From: Eubacteriales bacterium
GTDB lineage: Bacteria > Bacillota > Clostridia > Oscillospirales > Oscillospiraceae
Direction: 5' to 3'
Length of the DNA: 64,000 nt
Assembly: GCA_030539285.1 (NCBI GenBank)
Contig: JAUNSH010000002.1
Span: forward strand, 49,231-113,230
The notes beneath the pieces were generated by a model that saw only the letters and a program-made list of their open reading frames with translations, was not told the origin of the DNA and ran no database searches. A program made the position numbers and the translations under genes. Position 1 is the stretch's first letter. Each line of letters opens with the position of its first letter. Positions 15,422 through 23,586 of the stretch are shown here, one piece after another.

Positions 15422-15862
15422 TTAATTCTCCATCTGCCGCCCCAGGAACCCCGCGGCGGTTTTGGCGATGGATTGATCGCCCTCGGACAATGGGCTGTCC
15501 TTGTCGTCCAGCAGGAGCATGACGCAGCCCATCAGGTCACCCTGAGACAAAATGGGCGCCGCCGCGCCGAGGCGGTATTTTTCCTCCCCGTCCGTGGCAT
15601 AAATAGGGGTGTCTCCGGCTTTGAACAGATAATTTTTTCGCTGCTCCATCAGCTTTTCCAGCTCCGGGGAGTTGGGCTTGTCCACCAGCTCCCGCTTCGG
15701 CGCGCCGTGGAGGGCGATGATGCTGTCCCGGTCCGACACGGCGGCAATGTGCCCGGTGGCGGTGCCGATGGACTCACACATCTGGGCGGCGAACTCCTGT
15801 AAATCCCCCATGGGCGAATATTTCCGAAAAATCACCCCGCCGTCCTTCTCTGTATAGATTTC
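15422..15862 (-). pseudogene. spoVT: spoVT 3' part (GAF-like domain), separated from its 5' part
   Basis: These 146 codons and the stop encode the SpoVT C-terminal region: EIYTEKDGGVIFRKYSPMGD, then the GAF-like sensor domain (AVSDRDSIIALHGAPKRELV, SPELEKLMEQRKNY, LGAAAPILSQGDLMGCVML) and the conserved end AGFLGRQMEN. Joined to the 34 codons at 43328-43429 this gives a 180-residue protein, against about 178 residues for the Bacillus subtilis protein from memory. In the present arrangement the segment is translated only as the tail of the recombinase. It has no frameshift or internal stop, so the gene is interrupted but not decayed. SpoVT is a forespore transcription regulator that tunes sigma-G-dependent genes. 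Confidence 0.93.
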
Positions 15863-17578
15863 CAGCGGGTCGCCCTCGTTAACAACATTGACAGTAAAGA
15901 CCTTGTCCTTCCGGTGCGCAGACCGCTGGACGATGTTTATCGATGCGATATCCTTACTGTCCGTCGAAAAATTTATGGAGTCCTCATGGTCAGGGGCCAG
16001 CTTCAGCAGGGTATCGATATCCGGCTTCAGCTTCACATCCAGATGGTCGCTGTACACGCTGATGCGCTCTACCAGGAAGGAAATGTCCCGCTTATCCAGA
16101 GTGGGCTTTCTGAGAATGTCGTCAAACACATCAATGACGGTTTTTGCCGCCCGGTTGACCTTCAGCATGTTGTTCCGCAGGGTGTTCCCGGCATCGATCT
16201 GCTTTTCCAGACCGGCAATCCGCTGAGTCAGCTCGTTTTCAATTTCCGTGTAGGTTTCCTCAATGATGGCGGCGGTTTCCGGCGCCTTCCCCATGGTGTC
16301 CAGCAGCTTGCGTTTCAGGGTATTCTTGAGCTGTTCCTTCGCCTGTGCCAGCTGCGCCTGAACGGAATCAATGGTCTTGCCGATCTCCTCCTCCCGTTGC
16401 GGCTGCTCCCGGATGGCGGTTTCCAGCTCCTCCAGCATGGCGGAGGAATTGTCCCGCACCTGTTTGAGATACCGTTTCAGCAGATCATCCAAAGTATCCA
16501 CCCGGATGTGGTGGGAGGTGCAGCCCTTGAGCCCTCTGCGGTGATAGGTGCCGCAGGTGTAGGCGGCGGGGATATCCGGTCGGGACAGGGAGAACATGGG
16601 GCTGCCGCAGTCCCCGCAGAACAGGAACCCGGAGTAGTCCGTGGCATACTTCTTCTCGCCCCGGTAGTTGCTTTTGCTGCGCAGCTTCATCTGCTCCTGG
16701 GTATAGGCAAAGGTGCGGGGATCGATGATGGGCGTGTGCGCATTCTCGATGACAATATGCTCCTCGTCCCCAACCTTCTGGTCTTTGCCATTGATGCCCT
16801 TGCGGATATACTTCTTCTGCCGCAGGGTGCCGATGTAGAAGTCATTTGCCAGAAGGCTGGACAGCGTGGCAGTATTCCAAACGGTGCTGCTGCGGATTTT
16901 GGTGGGGATTCCGGCAGCTTCCTTCTGGGAAAGCTCATTGGCACGGGGGGTGGGCACGCCGTTGTCCGTCAGATAATTGGCGATCTTTTTGTACCCCCAG
17001 CCATTGTTGTACAGCCGGAAGATTTCCCGCACCACCTCGGCGGCAGGTGGGTCGATTTCATAGGTCATGGCTTTGGTGTTGATGATCCGATAGCCATAGG
17101 GCACGGCGCAGACCCATTTGCCGTCCTTCTGCCGGCTCTGGATGATCTGCTTGATCTTCCGGGAGGTGTCCGTAACCGGCATTTCGTTCATCAGGAACTT
17201 GAACTGAATCAGCATCCAGTCGTCCTTGGTGGGATAGTCAATGCCGTCACCGATGGAAATAATCCGGATACCCGCATCCCGCAGGGTTTCCAGCTCCAGC
17301 AGTCCCAGGCTGTTTCTTCTGGAAAACCGGGAGAAGTCTTTCACCACCAGAATGGTGCACTTCCCGGACATCATTTGAGATCGCATTTTCTGGTAGCTTT
17401 CCCGCTGGGAGAAGGTGTAGCCGGAGCGATCCCGGTCTTCAAACAGGGTCAGGTGGGCATCCGGGAAGGCGGAACCCACGAAATCCGTGATGATTTTCTT
17501 CTGGTTTTCGATACTGGTATTCTCCCGGCTGTCCTCATCTAGGTCAACGGAGATTCTTGTGTAGCCAAATATTTCCAA
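15422..17578 (-). CDS. Large serine recombinase fused in frame to the SpoVT C-terminus
   Basis: A 718-residue open frame starting at TTG 17578 after AAAGGAAGTG. Residues 1-150 form the resolvase-type catalytic domain (YTRIS with nucleophile Ser10, and DFSRFSRRN). Residues 155-300 form the recombinase domain, 318-356 a zinc ribbon with Cys321, Cys324, Cys342 and Cys353, and 360-480 a coiled-coil-rich segment. This order is that of large serine integrases (TnpX, phiC31 type). The recombinase proper ends near residue 567; residues 573-718 are SpoVT sequence read across attL. In the excised circle the frame would instead end after 595 residues with the tail now encoded at 43256-43327. The enzyme should integrate and excise the element at the spoVT core site; excision normally needs a directionality factor, not identified here. 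Confidence 0.93.
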   Translation of the reverse strand: MEIFGYTRISVDLDEDSRENTSIENQKKIITDFVGSAFPDAHLTLFEDRDRSGYTFSQRESYQKMRSQMMSGKCTILVVKDFSRFSRRNSLGLLELETLRDAGIRIISIGDGIDYPTKDDWMLIQFKFLMNEMPVTDTSRKIKQIIQSRQKDGKWVCAVPYGYRIINTKAMTYEIDPPAAEVVREIFRLYNNGWGYKKIANYLTDNGVPTPRANELSQKEAAGIPTKIRSSTVWNTATLSSLLANDFYIGTLRQKKYIRKGINGKDQKVGDEEHIVIENAHTPIIDPRTFAYTQEQMKLRSKSNYRGEKKYATDYSGFLFCGDCGSPMFSLSRPDIPAAYTCGTYHRRGLKGCTSHHIRVDTLDDLLKRYLKQVRDNSSAMLEELETAIREQPQREEEIGKTIDSVQAQLAQAKEQLKNTLKRKLLDTMGKAPETAAIIEETYTEIENELTQRIAGLEKQIDAGNTLRNNMLKVNRAAKTVIDVFDDILRKPTLDKRDISFLVERISVYSDHLDVKLKPDIDTLLKLAPDHEDSINFSTDSKDIASINIVQRSAHRKDKVFTVNVVNEGDPLEIYTEKDGGVIFRKYSPMGDLQEFAAQMCESIGTATGHIAAVSDRDSIIALHGAPKRELVDKPNSPELEKLMEQRKNYLFKAGDTPIYATDGEEKYRLGAAAPILSQGDLMGCVMLLLDDKDSPLSEGDQSIAKTAAGFLGRQMEN
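15863..15894. other. attL: left junction of the spoVT element
   Basis: The core CAGCGGGTC (15863-15871) is followed by GCCCTC and the arm GTTAACAACATTGACAG (15878-15894), which is the exact reverse complement of the arm at the other end. The base after the core is G here and A at attR, so crossover lies within the 9-base identity. Confidence 0.9.
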
Positions 17579-17666
17579 TGTTATTCACTTCCTTTATATA
17601 TCCGTATATCGACATTGTATAACGAAGATCGAAAAAATGCAAGGGTCATTTTCTGACAGGGGCACG

Positions 17667-17930
17667 TCAGCGCCCCATGTCTAAACTTCTTGTTCTTGGT
17701 TTTCTGGTCGGCTGCGGATGCACATCGAGGTTGCGGTTGTGCCGGAGCAGGTCCTTGGTGGTTTCCAGAAGGCTTTCCCTGCCGGAGCGGTACACCACCG
17801 CCAGATACTTGTGATCCTTGCATTCCTTATAGAAGGGTTTCAGTCTGGCCTCCACTGCCGGGTCGTCACTTTCCGCTTTTGTCAGCCAGATTTCTGCGAT
17901 TCTTTTTTCTTCGTCCATGTGAATCCGCAT
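17667..17930 (-). CDS. Small conserved mobile-element protein
   Basis: An 87-residue charged protein (MDEEKRIAEIWLTKAESDDP near the start; later SGRESLLETTKDLLRHNRN) encoded next to the recombinase on the same strand. The ATG at 17930 follows AAAGGAGATGACC. Proteins of this look recur in Firmicutes integrative elements, but I know no function. Its position beside a large serine recombinase makes it a candidate recombination directionality factor or regulator; that is inference. Confidence 0.65.
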   Translation of the reverse strand: MRIHMDEEKRIAEIWLTKAESDDPAVEARLKPFYKECKDHKYLAVVYRSGRESLLETTKDLLRHNRNLDVHPQPTRKPRTRSLDMGR

Positions 17931-18205
17931 TTCAGGTCATCTCCTTTCTTGCAGTATTTTCCAATTTGCTTCTGATTATTCTCTGGTGTTCCATTTCGCA
18001 GCCTCACAATCGTCTTGCTTTTGTGAATTTTACTCGCCCATTTCCATGGATTCGTTCACCGGATATACCGGGTGCTGCGGCTTCAAAGCTCGTTCTATAT
18101 TCAATTCGGGATATAAAATTGTGGTTCCTGTATGATATCAGAAATTTTCGGATTTGTCTGTGAACCAATCGTTCACATCTTGGGAACTGAAAGATCACAA
18201 AGAAG

Positions 18206-18246
18206 AGGACGCATTGCATTTTTTCTCTCACTGCGTCCTTTCTTTC
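18206..18246 (+). terminator. Putative terminator in the 17.9-18.3 kb gap
   Basis: AGGACGCA (18206-18213) pairs with TGCGTCCT (18232-18239) and is followed by TTCTTTC. The loop is T-rich. The rest of 17931-18335 is AT-rich without a supportable gene; its minus-strand side holds decayed coding sequence continuing past the stop of the gene at 18336. Confidence 0.45.
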
Positions 18247-18335
18247 GTCTGTAATTATTATTTCTTTCTTTATTTCAATCTATATTTAATTTGTTCAATA
18301 CTATATTCCGTGCAATTTCCCTACATAAGCTTTTC

Positions 18336-18692
18336 TTACGCAGGCAGATCCTCCGCAGGCAACTCCTCCTCAGGTTTTTCCTGCGCAGGCTTTCCCACAC
18401 AAGGAATTTCGTAGAAGGTGTATTCGTTGTGTTCCAGCTTGCCGTCCTCCCTGCGAACACGCTTCCGGGTCAGATATCCGTTGGCTTCCAGCTCGTTCAG
18501 TGCCGCCCGGACGGTGGCAATCCCATCCTTGGTGATGGCAGCCAGCCCGGCGATGGAGAAATCCCACTCCGGCGGAAGGCTTAGGATGATGGAAAACAGG
18601 CCGATGGCTTTCAGGGACAGCCGGGTATCCCGGAGGTGTTGGGTACGCATCACCGTGAAATCCCTGTCTTTTGGTGCTCGCACTACTGGCAT
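18336..18692 (-). CDS. Winged-helix replication-organiser-like protein, probably truncated
   Basis: A 118-residue protein whose first 90 residues (DFTVMRTQHLRDTRLSLKAI, SLPPEWDFSIAGLAAITKDG, ALNELEANGYLTRKR) match the winged-helix N-terminus common in replication or regulatory proteins of phages and Firmicutes integrative elements. It ends after a Pro/Glu-rich stretch. Beyond the stop, the same and neighbouring frames continue with related-looking sequence broken by further stops, so the original protein was probably longer. It belongs to the minus-strand mobility module of the spoVT element. Confidence 0.7.
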   Translation of the reverse strand: MPVVRAPKDRDFTVMRTQHLRDTRLSLKAIGLFSIILSLPPEWDFSIAGLAAITKDGIATVRAALNELEANGYLTRKRVRREDGKLEHNEYTFYEIPCVGKPAQEKPEEELPAEDLPA

Positions 18693-18747
18693 TGTTCATC
18701 ACCTTTCGAGGGTGGGGATGTCGTGTTTCACTACACCCCCCGCCTTT

Positions 18748-19098
18748 TCATGCAAAAATCAGCTCTGAAAAGATGATTTCTTCCGCCTGTGCTTTTAGGC
18801 AGTTCCGATGCTGCACCCATCCAAGCTGGTCGGTTGTTTTGTCCAGACCCGGATTCTGTGCCAACAGCCCATCCATGATCAACTCCAATCGGCGCTCCGC
18901 GGCTTCCTGAACCTCCCACAGATGGGGGAATAGCTTCTGCTGCATCGCCAGGATGCTGTATTGCACGGGTCTGTGCTCTTGCAGGAAGCTCCGGCGCATC
19001 CGCCCATACTTGTTCAGAGGACGCTGTTCGGTGCTTTCCAGTCTGAGATCGGGTATCCAGTAGTCTCCGCTTCGGATATAGGTCAGTTCGGGTTTCAT
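18748..19098 (-). CDS. tnpV: TnpV-like transposon-encoded protein
   Basis: A 116-residue protein resembling TnpV of the Tn4451 family: a YIRSGDYWIPDLRL start, RPLNKYGRMRRSFLQEHRPV, then a helical middle and a C-terminal LKAQAEEIIFSELIFA. The start at 19098 is preferred because AAAGGAGG lies 7-8 bases upstream; an ATG at 19104 is too close to that site. TnpV is a characteristic accessory gene of TnpX-type mobilisable transposons. Its function is unknown. It supports assignment of this element to that group. Confidence 0.78.
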   Translation of the reverse strand: MKPELTYIRSGDYWIPDLRLESTEQRPLNKYGRMRRSFLQEHRPVQYSILAMQQKLFPHLWEVQEAAERRLELIMDGLLAQNPGLDKTTDQLGWVQHRNCLKAQAEEIIFSELIFA

Positions 19099-19438
19099 TG
19101 TCATACCTCCTTTGTGGCTAACTCGATTTTACATGTTGCTTGCCTGATATCATATAAGAACATATGTTTGTTTATTATATCAAGGGGAGGATGGTTTGTC
19201 AAGTGAACGAATTATAAACAAAAGAAATAGCCTCAGTACCTTTTGATATGCTCCCTCTATGAGAGACCGTGGAATATAACACTGCCATCGTGGAGGGAGA
19301 ATATCACCGATCTATGCGGTATTTCCTCATACTAAGAACCATTGTGGATCGCTTACTATTAATAAACGGAGTTAATTGGGTGAGCAAAGAAATTTATTCT
19401 GTCCTGAAATATAAGTTAGTCTTTAACTAAAAATTATA

Positions 19439-19467
19439 TTGACAATTGTAGCGGGCGGTGATATAGT
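19439..19467 (+). promoter_or_regulatory. Promoter of the type I restriction-modification operon
   Basis: TTGACA at 19439-19444, a 17-base spacer and TATAGT at 19462-19467. Transcription would start near 19474, directly before the AAAGGAGG site of the first hsd gene, so the leader is very short. The rest of 19105-19438 separates the divergent mobility and cargo halves and holds no gene. Confidence 0.8.
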
Positions 19468-19488
19468 AATCTCGAAAGGAGGGGGATC

Positions 19489-20073
19489 GTGGTGGATTCT
19501 ACTGAAAAACGCCTGGGTGATGTGGCGGAGATCATGGCTGGTTTGACCGGCTTTTCGGATAAGGGCAAGTACAGGTACAACGTGGTTCAGCCTAACAGTT
19601 TTACAGATACGGGCCTGATGAACGAGGTAGATGTGCAGAGGCGAGGCGATGAACTTGCGGACAAACAGTTGCTGTCCGTAGGCGACATTCTTGTCAAGCG
19701 TCTGAATCCCTCATTTGTACATGTGGTTACGCTGGAATCTGTGGGGTTGGTTGCTTCGCAGAACCTCCTGGTCGTACGACCAGGTCAAGAGATTGATCCC
19801 GACTATCTGGGCTACCTATTGGAACAGAAGGACATCCTTGGCCGGGTGGAGCATGTGACCGGTAGCACGACGGCGATCAAAGCGGTATCTGTCAAAAAGC
19901 TGGCAGGCATCACGATTCCGGTTATTCCTTTGACAGAGCAGCGCAAGGTTGGTGCCGTCTGGAAACTCAGCCGAAAGCGCAAGCAGCTTCTGAATGAGTA
20001 TATGACCGAAAGCGACAGACTGGTGTCGTTACTGGCTTCCCAAATAATAAACGGTGGAGGAAATAGAAGATGA
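19489..20073 (+). CDS. hsdS: Half-length type I restriction specificity subunit (HsdS)
   Basis: A 194-residue protein with one target-recognition domain (about 1-165: KRLGDVAEIMAGL, LLSVGDILVKRLNP, GSTTAIKAVSVKKL) and one helical spacer (VIPLTEQRKVGAVWKLSRKR), half of a normal HsdS. Half-size S subunits can dimerise to read palindromic targets, or act as alternative modules. The GTG start has a GAAAGGAGG site; a second GTG follows at 19492. Its stop overlaps the hsdM ATG (ATGA), so it is coupled to hsdM. A full-length second HsdS is encoded at 22071-23375, which makes this copy unusual. Confidence 0.82.
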   Translation: MVDSTEKRLGDVAEIMAGLTGFSDKGKYRYNVVQPNSFTDTGLMNEVDVQRRGDELADKQLLSVGDILVKRLNPSFVHVVTLESVGLVASQNLLVVRPGQEIDPDYLGYLLEQKDILGRVEHVTGSTTAIKAVSVKKLAGITIPVIPLTEQRKVGAVWKLSRKRKQLLNEYMTESDRLVSLLASQIINGGGNRR

Positions 20074-21656
20074 GTAAGACTACTTCTCAGGATATTAAGG
20101 CAACGCTGTGGAAAGCGGCGGGAACCTTCCGTGGCACAATCGATGCCGCAAACTACAAGGACTTTGTCCTGTCTATGCTGTTCTTGAAATATCTGGATGA
20201 CACCTACAAGGAATTCCTCAGAGATCTGGAGGAGCGGTACAAGGGTAACCAGATCCGCATTGAACGAGCCAAGAAGAATCTGCCCTTCGTGCTGGGTGAA
20301 AAGGAACGGTTTGACTATCTCTACGAGAACCGTTTTGATCCCAAAATCGGTGAAATGATCAATACCGCACTGCAGGGCATCCAGGATAGTAACACCGAAC
20401 TGCGTGGTGTGTTCCGCAGCATCAATTTCAACAGCGAATCCATGCTGGGCAATCCTCAACAGAAGGTTACCAAGTTGCGTACCCTTCTGGAGGATTTCAA
20501 GCCTCTGTGCCTGGAGCCTTCCCAGATTGAAGTCGGCCCCGGCGAAGATCCTGCGTATGTGATCGGCGATGCCTATGAATATATGGTCGGCGAATTCGCT
20601 GCCGAAGCAGGTAAGAAGGCAGGCAGTTTCTTCACTCCCAGCATGGTCTCCGAACTGATGGGAATGCTGACCGCTCCCCGGGCAGGCGACTCTATTTATG
20701 ACCCCACTTGTGGCTCTGCTTCTCTTCTGATCCGCACTGCCCGTCAGGCTGACAATCTGGATCAGGTTGCGATCTACGGTCAGGAAATGAACGGGTCTTC
20801 CTGGTCTATGGCCAGAATGAACCTCTTTATCCACGGGATCCATGTCAATCCCAATGACATTGCCTGGGGTGATACCCTGGCAAACCCTCAGCATCTGGAT
20901 TCCGATGGGAACCTGAAGCAGTTTGATGTCATTGTCGCAAACATGCCGTTCTCACTGGATAAGTGGGCAGAGGGCTTTAATCCCGGCGGCCAGGAGGATG
21001 GCGGTAGCGATAAGGAAAAGAAGTTCAAGATGACTGCCAACCTGGACCGCTTCCATCGTTTCGATTGGGGTGTACCTCCTGCAAGTAAGGGCGACTGGGC
21101 GTTTCTGCTGCACATGCTCCATTCTCTGCGGAGCAATGGCCGTATGGCTGCGGTTGTCCCTCACGGTGTGCTCTTCCGAGGTTCAGCCGAAGGGCGTATC
21201 CGGCAGACCGTAATCGAGAAAAATCTGTTGGATGCAGTCATTGGCCTGCCTGCCAACCTGTTCTACGGCACTTCCATTCCCGCGTGTATTCTGGTGTTTA
21301 AGAAAAACCGTGCCACCAGTGATGTTCTGTTCATTGATGCCTCCGGCAAGGATGCGGAGGGCAATCTGAGATACCGCAAGGATAAGAACCAGAACAAGCT
21401 GGATCAGTGTCATATCGATGACATCTTCCGTGCTTACACCGATCGGGTGGATGTGGAGCGGTTTGCCCATGTGGCTTCTTTTGAAGAAATCCAGGCCAAC
21501 GAGTTTAACCTGAATATCCCCCGTTATGTGGACACCTTTGAAGAAGAGGAACTGATCGACATCGAAGAGGTCCAGGGAAACATCGAGCGCATCAAGGCTG
21601 AGATCGCAGTGGTGGAAGCTCAGATGGCACAGTTCCTGAAGGAACTTGGCATGTAA
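20070..21656 (+). CDS. hsdM: Type I DNA adenine methyltransferase subunit (HsdM)
   Basis: A 528-residue N6-adenine methyltransferase. The N-terminal HsdM domain (DIKATLWKAAGTFRGTIDAA, FVLSMLFLKYLDD) is followed by a SAM-binding motif I (YDPTCGSASLLI) and the catalytic motif IV as ANMPFS, a variant of NPPF. The C-terminus (LIDIEEVQGNIERIKAE) is helical. Together with HsdS it marks host DNA, and with HsdR it cuts unmodified DNA. Length is normal. The Asn-Met-Pro-Phe version of the catalytic motif is common in this HsdM subgroup as far as I recall and need not mean inactivity. Confidence 0.94.
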   Translation: MSKTTSQDIKATLWKAAGTFRGTIDAANYKDFVLSMLFLKYLDDTYKEFLRDLEERYKGNQIRIERAKKNLPFVLGEKERFDYLYENRFDPKIGEMINTALQGIQDSNTELRGVFRSINFNSESMLGNPQQKVTKLRTLLEDFKPLCLEPSQIEVGPGEDPAYVIGDAYEYMVGEFAAEAGKKAGSFFTPSMVSELMGMLTAPRAGDSIYDPTCGSASLLIRTARQADNLDQVAIYGQEMNGSSWSMARMNLFIHGIHVNPNDIAWGDTLANPQHLDSDGNLKQFDVIVANMPFSLDKWAEGFNPGGQEDGGSDKEKKFKMTANLDRFHRFDWGVPPASKGDWAFLLHMLHSLRSNGRMAAVVPHGVLFRGSAEGRIRQTVIEKNLLDAVIGLPANLFYGTSIPACILVFKKNRATSDVLFIDASGKDAEGNLRYRKDKNQNKLDQCHIDDIFRAYTDRVDVERFAHVASFEEIQANEFNLNIPRYVDTFEEEELIDIEEVQGNIERIKAEIAVVEAQMAQFLKELGM

Positions 21657-21681
21657 GATTTAGAAAAACACAGGAGAAAGT

Positions 21682-22062
21682 ATGGAACTGGAAGATCTGA
21701 TGCGGGAACGGCATATCGGTGAGTATCTGGCTCAGGAAACACCGGAGGAATGGGCGATCCAGGATCAACTGGTGGGCCTTGTCATGTGGGAGTTCATTTT
21801 CTCCGATGTGTTCTGCTACCGGGACACAGTGGAGCGAACCCATGGCATCCGCTTTGAGATCCGCCCCAAGGAGAAGGGGCATAACGAGCCTCACTGCCAT
21901 GCCTCATATCAGGGACAGGAGGTATCCATTTCCTTAGTTACATGCAAGGTTCTGGAAGGTAAGTTGGTGCAGCCCAAACAGCGCTTTGCCGAAGAATGGG
22001 TCAAAAAGAATTTATCCGTCTTGCAAGCACACTGGGATAAGTACCATGTGCTGGAAGTATAG
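21682..22062 (+). CDS. DUF4160 family protein in the hsd operon
   Basis: A 126-residue protein whose middle (NEPHCHASYQGQEVSISLVT, then a KVLEGKL motif) and C-terminal FAEEWVKKNLSVLQAHW fit the DUF4160 pattern; members are often encoded beside antitoxin-like DUF2442 proteins. It is inserted between hsdM and the full-length hsdS on the same strand, with AGGAGAAAG before the ATG. The His-x-His-like pair could bind metal. The function is unknown; the location suggests an accessory role, or a passenger inserted with the S gene. Confidence 0.72.
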   Translation: MELEDLMRERHIGEYLAQETPEEWAIQDQLVGLVMWEFIFSDVFCYRDTVERTHGIRFEIRPKEKGHNEPHCHASYQGQEVSISLVTCKVLEGKLVQPKQRFAEEWVKKNLSVLQAHWDKYHVLEV

Positions 22063-22070
22063 GTGATGAT

Positions 22071-23375
22071 ATGAAAAAAGAGATAAAAGAAAGAATAGAA
22101 GTGGTTCGCCTTGGCGAAGTGCCAGAAGGATATATTTCTGAAAACCACCAGCTTCGTCCTGCAGATTGGCAGTACGATAAAATCGGTAAATACTTGGTGC
22201 CCTATGATGAATTTTCGAATGAAACAGAAGCATACCCGTTAGCGACGTCGTCCAGACAAGGTCTGATGTTGCAGTCGGAGTATTATAGCGATCAGCGTTA
22301 CGAGGAAACATCGGGCGGCTTCCATGTGGTGCCTGAAGGTTATGTTACGTACCGGCATATGAGCGATGATGATATTTTTCGCTTCAATGTCAATAAAATG
22401 GGAACCCCTGTTTTGGTGAGCCCGGAGTATCCTGTATTTACAACTGCAGCAGGTCTGGACCAGGACTTACTCATCGCATATCTCAACAACATGAAGGAGT
22501 TCACTGCTTATTGCAGTGCTCAAAAAAAGGGCAGCACACGAACAAGAATGTATTTCAGCCGCTTGAGTGAATTTGCAATGCCCATTCCTCCTGTTGAGGA
22601 GCAGAAAAGGATCGCTGAGATTCTGGCAACCTGCGACCGGGTAATCGAGCTGAAGCAGCAGTTGCTGGAGGAAAAGCGCCGCCAGAAACAGTGGCTGATG
22701 CAGAAACTGCTGGTTCCTAATAGTGGTGTGCGGATGCCGGGATTTGAGAACACTACTTGGGAAAAGTCTACGATTGCATCCTTGTTTACCTTCGGATCAT
22801 CAATGGCGAAAACAAGAGATGAATTATCGGGCGAAGGAGATCTTTACCTTCATTATGGCGATATTCATGCGAATGAACGCTATTACATCGATGCCAAAGC
22901 GGAATATGAAGCGATTCCAAAGTATGATGGTGCGTCACCGGAGAAAACACATCTGCATAACGGCGATGTCGTATTTATTGATGCATCAGAAGACTATGAT
23001 GGAATCAGCAAATTTGTCGTAATCGAGAACGGCGATGGGCTTACATTCATTTCTGGTCTGCATACGATTCCTTGTCATAGTCGCGATGATAGGTTAACTT
23101 TGCATTTTAAGCGATATTGCTTCCAGACTTATCAGTTCAAAAAGCAGATGGCATATTATGCAAACGGTATGAAGGTGTATGGTATCAGTGAAAGAGATTT
23201 TGCCAAGGTAGAGGTGGTTTTTCCTGGCCACGAAGAGCAAGTGGCAATTTCCAATGTTCTCGACGCAATTAGTATGAATATCGAATTGCTTGAAAAAGAA
23301 ATTGTGGAGATTGGTAAAAAGAAAAAAGCCCTGATGCAGCTTCTGCTTACAGGACTTGTGCGTGTGAAAGCTTAA
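22071..23375 (+). CDS. hsdS: Full-length type I restriction specificity subunit (HsdS)
   Basis: A 434-residue HsdS with two target-recognition domains, each followed by a conserved helical spacer. The first spacer is PPVEEQKRIAEILATCDRVI with LKQQLLEEKRRQKQWLMQKL (about residues 175-220); the second is FPGHEEQVAISNVLDAI with a C-terminal KKALMQLLLTGLVRV. It selects the bipartite DNA target for the HsdM and HsdR complex. It starts 9 bases after the DUF4160 gene. Coexistence with a half-length HsdS in one operon suggests alternative specificity complexes, or a decayed duplicate. Confidence 0.92.
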   Translation: MKKEIKERIEVVRLGEVPEGYISENHQLRPADWQYDKIGKYLVPYDEFSNETEAYPLATSSRQGLMLQSEYYSDQRYEETSGGFHVVPEGYVTYRHMSDDDIFRFNVNKMGTPVLVSPEYPVFTTAAGLDQDLLIAYLNNMKEFTAYCSAQKKGSTRTRMYFSRLSEFAMPIPPVEEQKRIAEILATCDRVIELKQQLLEEKRRQKQWLMQKLLVPNSGVRMPGFENTTWEKSTIASLFTFGSSMAKTRDELSGEGDLYLHYGDIHANERYYIDAKAEYEAIPKYDGASPEKTHLHNGDVVFIDASEDYDGISKFVVIENGDGLTFISGLHTIPCHSRDDRLTLHFKRYCFQTYQFKKQMAYYANGMKVYGISERDFAKVEVVFPGHEEQVAISNVLDAISMNIELLEKEIVEIGKKKKALMQLLLTGLVRVKA

Positions 23376-23467
23376 TGGGAACGCCGGTGTAGCGGCAACT
23401 GCACCGGCACCCCCAAATATAAGCGAGTATTATGAAAGGCGGTGAGGCCTATGAGGGCACAAAAAAA

Positions 23468-23501
23468 GAACACTTAGATTGCGGCAACAATCCAAGTGTT
23501 C
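23468..23501 (+). promoter_or_regulatory. Hairpin between hsdS and the downstream genes
   Basis: GAACACTTAGATTG pairs with CAATCCAAGTGTTC (one mismatch) around a 6-base loop. No T tract follows, so it is more likely an RNA-processing or regulatory stem than a terminator. A small palindrome GCGCTATTATAGCGC follows near 23538. Confidence 0.45.
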
Positions 23502-23586
23502 GATGTGGTATATAAGCAGACGACAATCAACTTATATGCGCTATTATAGCGCGCGGGCTTGACGAAAGTCAAGAGAAAGGATCGAT

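Noticed and set aside
15914-17542. A 542-residue plus-strand open frame
   Set aside because: Antisense to the serine recombinase; Gly/Val/His-rich shadow.
15422-17578. A naturally evolved recombinase-GAF fusion protein
   Set aside because: The fusion point coincides exactly with the att core and the tail is the missing SpoVT C-terminus, so the fusion is a product of integration.
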